Below, piece after piece: positions 1 to 4,542 of a stretch of 7,395 nucleotides of DNA (positions are counted from its first letter, which is position 1; every line of letters starts with the position of its first letter). The translations under genes and the position numbers were made by a program. The notes beneath the pieces are model-generated. The model saw nothing but the letters and a program-made list of their open reading frames with translations, was not told the origin of the DNA and did no database searches. Source of the DNA: Thermomicrobiaceae bacterium (lineage in GTDB: Bacteria > Chloroflexota > Chloroflexia > Thermomicrobiales > Thermomicrobiaceae); assembly GCA_007122555.1 (NCBI GenBank), contig SKTL01000007.1, forward strand, positions 1 to 7,395. The letters are read 5' to 3'.

Positions 1-270
1 GATCTTGGCCAGCACGGCGGGGTGCCGATAAGTGTTTCCGGTTACCATCAGGCCCAGCCGGATGCGCTCCGTCTCGGCCGCCAGCGCGGCCAGAAGTGTC
101 CAACCGTCAAGACACGGGCCGTCGAGGTCGCCTTGAATCGGCGCGAAGTGATCGAACAGCCAGGCGTGTTCAAATGCGTCGATCCCGTCCGCCTCTTTCC
201 AGACACGGAGCATGTCGGCGTATTCGGCGTGATTCTGGGCGGTCTTGACGCCAAATCGAAGGTGCGCCAC
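1..270 (-). CDS. LLM class (luciferase-like, probably F420-dependent) oxidoreductase, N-terminal part
   Basis: This is the first 90 codons of a flavin/F420-type luciferase-like monooxygenase, read on the minus strand and cut by the window edge, so the C-terminal two thirds are missing. The start is GTG at 270-268, preceded by GAAAGGA with 6 bases between it and the start. A nearby ATG is out of frame. The translation begins [12 protein letters not shown] and ends in [14 protein letters not shown], the conserved TGNTYRHP segment of this family. It matches the LLM protein encoded at 2235-1384 at 61 of 90 positions without gaps, so the two are clear paralogues. Family knowledge: these are TIM-barrel enzymes using FMN or F420 for hydride or oxygenation chemistry on varied small molecules. 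The substrate is unknown. The gene diverges from the polysaccharide deacetylase with 168 bases between starts. I am sure of the family and the start, but not of the cofactor. Confidence 0.88.
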   Translation of the reverse strand, partial: MAHLRFGVKTAQNHAEYADMLRVWKEADGIDAFEHAWLFDHFAPIQGDLDGPCLDGWTLLAALAAETERIRLGLMVTGNTYRHPAVLAKI

Positions 271-333
271 AGGTCATCCTTTCAAGGCCGCTCCGACGAT
301 CCCGGCGCGGTCAGCTGCGTTTCAGCGGTGTCT

Positions 334-352
334 ACGAGCATATACTCTAGCA
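334..352 (-). promoter_or_regulatory. Possible extended -10 region shared with the second LLM gene
   Basis: Read on the minus strand, positions 352-344 are TGCTAGAGT, an extended -10 type sequence (TGn followed by TAGAGT), directly followed by ATATGCTCGT (343-334). Both words recur, in the same order but 27 bases apart, upstream of the paralogous LLM gene (2301-2293 and 2265-2256). A CTGACC 18 bases upstream could serve as a weak -35. The sequence lies about 63-82 bases before the GTG start. The shared words are seen directly; the promoter role is inference. Confidence 0.35.
341..346 (+). promoter_or_regulatory. Possible -10 box for the deacetylase gene
   Basis: TATACT matches the bacterial -10 consensus at five of six bases and lies about 93 bases before the deacetylase ATG. 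No convincing -35 sits 16-18 bases upstream; the best is a weak TTTCAG at short spacing. It overlaps the minus-strand element of the divergent LLM gene, so the two start sites may compete for polymerase. This is a weak call based on one box. Confidence 0.3.
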
Positions 353-438
353 TCGGGAACCTTCAGCGGTCAGCAATCAATTCTTCGCTCGCGTACAGCT
401 GGTCTAACCGACCCCCAAATCTGAGAGGAAACTGGAAC

Positions 439-1287
439 ATGAGTCAAGGACGATGGCCGGATGGCAAGGCGGCGGCAATCAGCATTACGCTGGACAACAT
501 GGGTGAAGCGGCCGAGTTACAGCGCGGCGCCTGGCCGGACGATGCGACGATCGGTCTTCACCATTCTGTGACAGAATCGCTCCCGCGGATCCTTCGCATT
601 CTTGGAGATTGCGACATTCGCGCCACGTATTTTGTTGAAGGGTGGAACGCCGGCATCTACGGCGGAGCGATTCAGGCTGTTCGTCACGCCGGACACGAAA
701 TCGGGTTTCATGGCTGGCGACATGAGCCCTGGTCAACGCTCGACGAAGCGACTGAAAGGGAACTGATCGAACGAAGCCTGAACGGATTTTACAAGCTCAA
801 CCTGACAATTCAGGGGTTTCGTCCACCTGGAGGTATCCTGACCGATTCAACAGTCTCACTTCTGGCGGAACGAGGGTTTGCCTATTGTTCTCCGGCGGGA
901 GCTGATGCAGCGATTGATGATTCCATTGTCTATCTGCCCTTTGAATGGCAGGGGATCGACGCCTACTACTATTCAGAAGGATTCGGCGGGTTGAGAACGG
1001 CGAAAGGCGATCAGGAACGGCCGTTGAATCCCGATGAACTTGTCGATCGCGTCGAATCACTGATCGATCAGCGCATCGAGACCGGCGGATACACAGCGTT
1101 GCTGTTCCATCCGTTTCTGGAAGTCGACGAGCAGCGGATCGATGCGATGTGTCGGATTCTGACGCGCGTGTCAGAGGATGATCGAATCTGGTGCGCCCCT
1201 GCGCGCGAGATTGCTTCCTGGATTACTGCGCACCGTTCCAACTTCGAAGCCGATCCGAAACTCGACACTACCAGCTGGTCGAGATAG
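439..1287 (+). CDS. Polysaccharide deacetylase (NodB homology domain) family protein
   Basis: A 282-residue hydrolase of carbohydrate esterase family 4 type, which as a family removes acetyl groups from N-acetylated sugars of peptidoglycan or chitin-like polymers with a divalent metal. The start is ATG 439, preceded by GAGAGGA about 10 bases upstream; the open frame runs further upstream to 22, but that stretch overlaps the divergent LLM gene. Motif 1 reads ITLDNMGE (residues 16-23) in place of the usual TFDDG. Motif 2 is HEIGFHGWRHE with His91 and His95 in metal-binding spacing. Motif 3 is RPPGG (128-132) and motif 5 is LLFHPF with His224. No signal peptide or membrane segment is visible, so a cytoplasmic enzyme on a small or imported substrate is possible, as for the related allantoinase-like PuuE group. 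The gene stands alone on its strand and converges on the second LLM gene. Family is certain, substrate is not. Confidence 0.88.
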   Translation: MSQGRWPDGKAAAISITLDNMGEAAELQRGAWPDDATIGLHHSVTESLPRILRILGDCDIRATYFVEGWNAGIYGGAIQAVRHAGHEIGFHGWRHEPWSTLDEATERELIERSLNGFYKLNLTIQGFRPPGGILTDSTVSLLAERGFAYCSPAGADAAIDDSIVYLPFEWQGIDAYYYSEGFGGLRTAKGDQERPLNPDELVDRVESLIDQRIETGGYTALLFHPFLEVDEQRIDAMCRILTRVSEDDRIWCAPAREIASWITAHRSNFEADPKLDTTSWSR

Positions 1288-1314
1288 TCCGACGATGAAC
1301 CTGACATCGTCAGA
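1288..1314. other. Hairpin between convergent genes, weak terminator candidate
   Basis: The 96-base gap between the stops of the deacetylase and the convergent LLM gene holds the perfect inverted repeat GACGATG/CATCGTC (1291-1297, 1305-1311) with a 7-base loop, and two more pairs beyond a mismatch. No T tract follows on either strand, so it is not a classical Rho-independent terminator. A second hairpin (CTCGAC 1261-1266, GTCGAG 1278-1283) lies at the end of the deacetylase coding region. It could protect 3' ends or stop converging transcripts; that is inference. Confidence 0.3.
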
Positions 1315-1383
1315 CGCATGGGCCCGCCCGAATCCTGTTGCTCTTGTTTTCGTTGGAGGCACACAGGTTCACGCACCCCTTGA

Positions 1384-2235
1384 TTAGGTTGCCACCTGCT
1401 GCACCACTTCCTCCGCAAGTCGATCAACGATGTCAGCCGGGAATGGCGCCTGCAGATAGAGAATTATGTGGGAAATGCCGGCGGCAGTGAACTCGTTCAA
1501 CTGATCGATTGCCGTCTGGAGATTGTCGTAGTCCACACGGGATTGCATCGAGAGGCGTATCTCCGACGGATCACGACCGATGTCCGCGCAGTGCTGATGC
1601 AGGACATTCACTTTGTGCTTGAAAGTGTCGATATCCCCGCCATTGAAGCTCCAGATGTCCGCGTACTTCGCGGCGATTCTCAATGTCATCTTCTCGCCGT
1701 TTCCACCGATGATGAACGGTGGGTGCGGCTTCTGAATCGGTTTCGGTTCGTGCCGGGCTTCTTGTAGCTGGTAGTGCTGCCCGTCGAAATCGGTCAAATG
1801 CTGGGTGAAAAGGCGCTTCCAGATCTCGCACGCTTCTTCGAATCGTCGCAGCCGTTCCCCCGGTGCATAGAGCGGAATCCCCATGCTGTGATGTTCGTAC
1901 TCGTTCCAGCCGGCGCCGACGCCGAAATCAAGCCGACCTCCGGAGACGACATCGACCGTCGTCGCCATCTTTGCCAGCACACCCGGGTGTCGGTAGGTGT
2001 TTCCGGTGACCATCACGCCCATGCGGATTCGCTGCGTTTCAGTTGCCATTGCCATCAGCAGCATCCAGCCATCCAGGCACGCGCCGTCCAGATCTTTCTG
2101 AACGGGCGCCAGGTGATCGTACGTCCAGGAGTGGTCGAACGCGTCATTCCTGTCTGCGTCTTTCCAGACCCTGAGCATCTCCTCATACGTGGCGTGACCC
2201 TGAGCCGCTTTCACCCCGAAACTGAGGCGTCCCAT
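1384..2235 (-). CDS. LLM class (luciferase-like, probably F420-dependent) oxidoreductase
   Basis: A complete 283-residue luciferase-like TIM-barrel oxidoreductase, of normal length for the family. It starts at ATG 2235 with AAGGGA 8 bases upstream. Conserved landmarks appear in order: FGVKAAQ near the N-terminus, TGNTYRHP (77-84), SGGRLDFGVGAGWNEYEH (98-115), the PGERLRRFEEACEIWKRLFT helix region (125-144), and PHPPFIIGGNGEKMTLRIAAKYADIWSF (170-197), which is the usual substrate and cofactor pocket segment. This pattern resembles the Rv1855c-like F420-dependent group, but the F420 assignment is inference, as FMN-using relatives share most of these motifs. No signal peptide is seen, so it is cytosolic. 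The gene lies 157 bases downstream of the sugar dehydrogenase-like gene on the same strand and has its own candidate promoter, so a shared transcript is uncertain. A paralogue (61 of 90 identical over the available part) lies beyond the deacetylase. The substrate is unknown. Confidence 0.92.
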   Translation of the reverse strand: MGRLSFGVKAAQGHATYEEMLRVWKDADRNDAFDHSWTYDHLAPVQKDLDGACLDGWMLLMAMATETQRIRMGVMVTGNTYRHPGVLAKMATTVDVVSGGRLDFGVGAGWNEYEHHSMGIPLYAPGERLRRFEEACEIWKRLFTQHLTDFDGQHYQLQEARHEPKPIQKPHPPFIIGGNGEKMTLRIAAKYADIWSFNGGDIDTFKHKVNVLHQHCADIGRDPSEIRLSMQSRVDYDNLQTAIDQLNEFTAAGISHIILYLQAPFPADIVDRLAEEVVQQVAT

Positions 2236-2255
2236 TCTGCGTTCCCTTCAGGTGG

Positions 2256-2301
2256 ACGAGCATATTGATTGTTCTTTCACCAGACCTGGTTCACTCTAGC
2301 A
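2256..2301 (-). promoter_or_regulatory. Possible promoter and operator of the full-length LLM gene
   Basis: On the minus strand, TGCTAGAGT (2301-2293) resembles an extended -10 box and is shared with the region upstream of the paralogous LLM gene. Just downstream, where transcription would begin, is an operator-like inverted repeat, ACCAG-AC-CTGGT (2279-2290 on the plus strand). The second shared word, ATATGCTCGT, lies at 2265-2256, about 20 bases before the start codon. No good -35 box is visible. Sequence identities are direct observation; function is inference. Confidence 0.35.
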
Positions 2302-2340
2302 CGGCGCGGGTCATACAGATGGTTTGCATTGAACGAGAAC

Positions 2341-2365
2341 GGGGGCGATCATGCGACCGCTCCCC
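2341..2365 (-). terminator. Weak terminator candidate after the sugar dehydrogenase-like gene
   Basis: Downstream of the sugar dehydrogenase stop (minus strand), GGGG-A-GCG (2365-2358) can pair with CGC-CCCC (2347-2341), with one bulged base and a 10-base loop. It is followed by GTTCTCGTTC, which is only partly T-rich. The position, 28 bases after the stop codon, suits a terminator, but the tail is poor, so readthrough into the LLM gene is possible. Confidence 0.35.
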
Positions 2366-2392
2366 GCACCGAGCTTCTCCAGTGGAGGCTGA

Positions 2393-3691
2393 CTAGTTGA
2401 CGGTGATCCGGAAGACGCCGCCACCCTCTTCGAAATTGAGCGCGTAGATCTCGCCGTTGTGATCGAGCCCGAACGCGTTGATCATGAGATCCGAGTGAAT
2501 GAGCTCCTCTTTGACCCACTCGCCGCCCACGTTTTCAAGACCCCAGATCCGGCCGCTGCACCAGTCGCCGAAGAAGTAGATGCCCTCGAGCTCCGGATAC
2601 GCTTGACCGTGGTACGGATAGCCGCCGATGATGGCGCATCCCTGGGATGGATTCTCGTAGGTCGCGACAGGCATCGTCAGGCCTTCTTTGTCGCACTCGT
2701 CGGCTTCCCAGCACTGGTCGCCTTCCATGATTGGCCAGCCGTAGTTCTCCCCGCCCGTGCTGTCCGCCGGTTGAAGGTTGACTTCTTCGACCGCCCATTG
2801 CCCGACATCGACCATGTACATATCGCCGGTCTCCGGGTCGAACGAGAATCGCCATGGGTTGCGTAGCCCGTAGGCCCATATTTCGTCCCTGGCCTCAGCG
2901 TCATCGACGAACGGGTTGTCGGGTGGAATGGCGTACGGATCGCCGCCGTCCACATCGATGCGCAGGATCGAACCGAGCAGCGTTCCGGGGTTCTGAGAGT
3001 TCCCGTGGGGATCGCCGGGGTCTTCCCCATCTCCGAGGCCGATATAGAGATAGCCGTCGGGGCCGAACTTCAGATTTCCGCCGTTGTGACTGTAATGCGG
3101 TTGTTCAACTTCCAGGATCGGCGTTTCACTCTCTCGCACCGCGATCCGCCGATCTTCCGAGAGCTGGAAGCGGGAGACCATCGTGTCCTCGTCGCCGTGC
3201 GTAATGTAGTAAACGTAGAAATAGCCGTTTTCCGCGAAATCAGGGTGCAGGGCCATGCTCAGGAGACCCTGCTCGACCATCGCGTGTTCGATCTGCTCGT
3301 GAATGTCCAGCAGCGGTTCTTCGCGCACGACTCCATCTTCAACGACCAGGATGAGTCCAATTCGCGAAACGACGAAGAGTCGATCGCTCCCATCAGTTGC
3401 CGCGACCAGATCCGTCGGTTGAACAAATCCGTCTGCGAAGAGTTCCAGATCAAGGTCGATTTGCTGCAGACGGCCATGGTCGCGTTCTGACTCCGGTTCC
3501 GCAGTTGCGGTAGGGTCTGGCTCTGGATCGGCGCCCTCGGGCGTCGGCTCGACAGTCTCGACGGGCGTCGCGCCAGTATCGTTGCTGTCAATCGCATCGT
3601 CGTCCCCGCCGCACGCGGCCAGTAAACTAACGCCGAGAATCAGGCAGAGGGCCATCATCATTGCGCCTTGATGTCGTGAAGCGAATAGCAT
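2393..3691 (-). CDS. PQQ-dependent sugar dehydrogenase family lipoprotein (glucose/sorbosone dehydrogenase fold)
   Basis: A 432-residue exported lipoprotein with a six-bladed quinoprotein domain. The start chosen is ATG 3691, with AAGGAG 5 bases upstream; an in-frame ATG 57 bases earlier has no such site and would bury the signal peptide. Residues 11-27 form a hydrophobic signal ending in the lipobox LAAC (Cys27). A Pro/Glu/Asp/Thr-rich linker (28-75) follows, then the catalytic domain. SHNGGNLKFGPDGYLYIGLGDG spans 201-222, with His202 in the position of the family's active-site His. YGLRNPWRFSFDP lies at 274-286, ENYGWP at 315-320 and GDWCSGRIWGL at 375-385. Cysteines 327, 333, 352 and 378 suggest disulfides, as in the HHIP-like branch. 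As a family, such proteins oxidise aldose sugars using PQQ and pass electrons to a periplasmic or membrane acceptor. PQQ use here is inference, since several homologues have no shown activity. Confidence 0.9.
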   Translation of the reverse strand: MLFASRHQGAMMMALCLILGVSLLAACGGDDDAIDSNDTGATPVETVEPTPEGADPEPDPTATAEPESERDHGRLQQIDLDLELFADGFVQPTDLVAATDGSDRLFVVSRIGLILVVEDGVVREEPLLDIHEQIEHAMVEQGLLSMALHPDFAENGYFYVYYITHGDEDTMVSRFQLSEDRRIAVRESETPILEVEQPHYSHNGGNLKFGPDGYLYIGLGDGEDPGDPHGNSQNPGTLLGSILRIDVDGGDPYAIPPDNPFVDDAEARDEIWAYGLRNPWRFSFDPETGDMYMVDVGQWAVEEVNLQPADSTGGENYGWPIMEGDQCWEADECDKEGLTMPVATYENPSQGCAIIGGYPYHGQAYPELEGIYFFGDWCSGRIWGLENVGGEWVKEELIHSDLMINAFGLDHNGEIYALNFEEGGGVFRITVN

Positions 3692-3710
3692 CAATGCTCC
3701 TTCAGATCCG

Positions 3711-3741
3711 ATGATACACGTCTTGTGATTGCAACAAGCGT
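3711..3741 (-). promoter_or_regulatory. Possible promoter with overlapping inverted repeat for the sugar dehydrogenase-like gene
   Basis: On the minus strand, TATCAT (3716-3711) is a five-of-six -10 box about 20 bases before the start codon. A weak -35, TTGTTG (3737-3732), lies 15 bases upstream of it. The space between them holds an inverted repeat, ACG-T-CTTGT / ACAAG-CGT (3718-3741) around a 7-base centre, placed where a repressor would block polymerase. The pairing is seen directly; an operator role is inference. Confidence 0.35.
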
Positions 3742-3798
3742 CCGTCAATACCAGACGGCGCCGCTCAAGGGAACACGATTACGCGATTCGTGGCAATG

Positions 3799-3814
3799 AC
3801 CTGCCGCGGCAGGT
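3799..3814. repeat. Perfect 16-bp palindrome upstream of tRNA-Thr
   Basis: ACCTGCCGCGGCAGGT is a perfect 16-bp palindrome in the space between the divergent sugar dehydrogenase-like gene and the tRNA. It has no loop, which favours a dimeric protein-binding site over an RNA hairpin. A possible weak tRNA promoter (TGGACG 3814-3819, 18-base gap, TAGACT 3838-3843) abuts it. No other copy is visible in the window. Confidence 0.5.
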
Positions 3815-3853
3815 GGACGCCTGTGCGGGTTGTGGGGTAGACTGTTGACGGTG

Positions 3854-3877
3854 TCGGACCGGGTATTCCCTGTCCGA
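3854..3877 (+). other. Leader hairpin just before tRNA-Thr
   Basis: TCGGAC (3854-3859) pairs with GTCCGA (3872-3877) and the enclosed GGG (3861-3863) with CCC (3868-3870) around a TATT loop, with one C/T mismatch. This gives a 9-bp stem ending 7 bases before the mature tRNA 5' end. It could be part of the precursor removed by RNase P and related processing, or the terminator-like end of an upstream transcript, though no T tract follows. No T-box sequence is present. Confidence 0.4.
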
Positions 3878-3884
3878 TGTTCAT

Positions 3885-3960
3885 GCCGATGTAGCTCAGT
3901 AGGCAGAGCAGCTGTTTCGTAAACAGCAGGTCGGCGGTTCGAGTCCGCCCATCGGCTCCA
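3885..3960 (+). tRNA. tRNA-Thr (anticodon CGT)
   Basis: All four arms fold without mismatch in 76 bases. The acceptor stem is GCCGATG/CATCGGC (7 bp), the D stem GCTC/GAGC with a GG-containing loop, the anticodon stem GCTGT/ACAGC with loop TTCGTAA, the variable loop AGGTC, and the T stem GGCGG/CCGCC with loop TTCGAGT. The anticodon CGT (3918-3920) reads the threonine codon ACG. The discriminator base is T and the CCA end (3958-3960) is encoded. The gene stands alone and is closed by a terminator 15 bases downstream. Because tRNA genes are common integration sites, I looked for a second copy of its 3' end and found none in the window. Confidence 0.97.
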
Positions 3961-3974
3961 AGTCTCTGGAGCAT

Positions 3975-4007
3975 CCCCTCACTGGTTTCGGTGGGGGGTT
4001 GTTGTTT
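3975..4007 (+). terminator. Rho-independent terminator of tRNA-Thr
   Basis: CCCCTCAC (3975-3982) pairs with GTGGGGGG (3991-3998), 8 bp with one G-T pair and an 8-base loop. TTGTTGTTT follows immediately. The stem begins 15 bases after the tRNA CCA end, the expected place for a terminator of a single tRNA transcript. Confidence 0.75.
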
Positions 4008-4009
4008 AA

Positions 4010-4446
4010 TTGTGCTGATCGTGCTGACCACAGTTCAACCGGCGTGACATGCGTCGTTCCTCCCTCGCAAAGATGCCCTCCGGAGTTGATGTGCGTTTCT
4101 GCAACAGGAACTACATCACCCGGCTCCGCGTTCCGGAACTGGCGATCGGTCTTCAAGCGCCTCGTGCGATGCTCCGACTCGACATGGCGCGATTACCCTG
4201 CAGAAGCGGTCCGGCTACAGGCGATTGCTATGATTATCCTCGTGCATACGCCCGATGAATCATTGGGGCATTCTAATATCGGTCTGCGTAATCACGCGGG
4301 TTGACGGAAATCCGGTTGTGACTAAATTCGCAAATACAAGTAACGGATTTTGATTATCTCACTTGGAAACGCCAGGTCATGTGCGAAAAATATGCTGAAC
4401 TTGAATTCCGGTAGATTACGCAGGTAGGGAATCTGTCGTCGCCGTG
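4010..4446. other. Gene-free region between tRNA-Thr and the transporter operon
   Basis: No coding region here is convincing: the open frames lack ribosome binding sites, run through the terminator, or have no recognisable protein character. From about 4260 to 4440 the sequence is visibly richer in A and T than the flanking genes, with words such as TCTAATATC and CGAAAAATATG. It carries an inverted repeat, a second possible promoter and two of the three TTACGCA sites described separately. It looks like an upstream regulatory region, possibly with decayed older sequence near the tRNA. No repeat boundary or transposon end was seen. Confidence 0.5.
4301..4350 (+). promoter_or_regulatory. Second possible promoter with inverted repeat
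   Basis: TTGACG (4301-4306) and TAAATT (4323-4328), 16 bases apart, resemble -35 and -10 boxes. The 7-bp inverted repeat AAATCCG (4308-4314) / CGGATTT (4344-4350) starts inside the spacer and ends downstream of the -10 box, with 29 bases between the arms. It could be an upstream promoter with a long leader for the transporter operon. The call is weak because the -10 matches only four of six bases. Confidence 0.3.
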
Positions 4447-4475
4447 TTGTCAATCGCGCCTTCGCTTTATACAAT
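4447..4475 (+). promoter_or_regulatory. Sigma-70-type promoter of the transporter operon
   Basis: TTGTCA (4447-4452) and TACAAT (4470-4475) are separated by exactly 17 bases and each matches the consensus at five of six positions. Transcription would begin near 4482, giving a leader of about 60 bases before ATG 4543. This placement also rules out the in-frame GTG at 4444 and ATG at 4474 as start codons, since both precede the transcription start. Confidence 0.65.
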
Positions 4476-4542
4476 GCGATCCATTATCGCCTATCTGAGG
4501 ATATGCAAGTTACGCAAGTGTGAGAGGGGGCAAGAGCCTGTC

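Larger units (their letters stand above)
4284..4517. promoter_or_regulatory. Three TTACGCA-type motifs around the transporter promoter
   Basis: GATTACGCAG occurs at 4414-4423 on the plus strand and again, exactly, on the minus strand at 4293-4284. A related AGTTACGCAA lies at 4508-4517. The common core TTACGCA is thus found three times in 234 bases. The middle copy is centred about 63 bases upstream of the predicted transcription start and the last about 30 bases downstream of it, suitable for an activator or a looping repressor. Repetition is observed; regulator binding is inference. Confidence 0.4.

Noticed and set aside
22..438. Upstream extension of the deacetylase frame
   Set aside because: It overlaps the divergent LLM gene in antisense, adds residues without family resemblance, and ATG 439 has its own ribosome binding site.
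2459..3490. Plus-strand ORFs of 135, 116 and 161 residues
   Set aside because: They are antisense to the sugar dehydrogenase-like gene, which has clear family motifs throughout.
3692..3748. Longer N-terminus for the sugar dehydrogenase-like lipoprotein
   Set aside because: The inner ATG at 3691 has AAGGAG at ideal spacing and starts a normal lipoprotein signal; the extension overlaps the possible promoter.
3765..4156. Two minus-strand ORFs of 88 and 86 residues
   Set aside because: Both run antisense through the tRNA; peptides such as GRTRTADLLFTK are a familiar artefact of translating the reverse strand of a tRNA gene.
3999..4304. Plus-strand ORF of 101 residues after the tRNA
   Set aside because: It starts inside the terminator tail, has no ribosome binding site and shows no recognisable protein character.
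3885..4446. tRNA-Thr as attachment site of an integrated element
   Set aside because: No duplicate of the tRNA 3' end, no integrase and no mobile-element genes are visible in the window.
4444..4542. GTG 4444 or ATG 4474 as start of the binding protein
   Set aside because: Both lie within the promoter, upstream of the predicted transcription start, and would put a long non-signal stretch ahead of the export signal.
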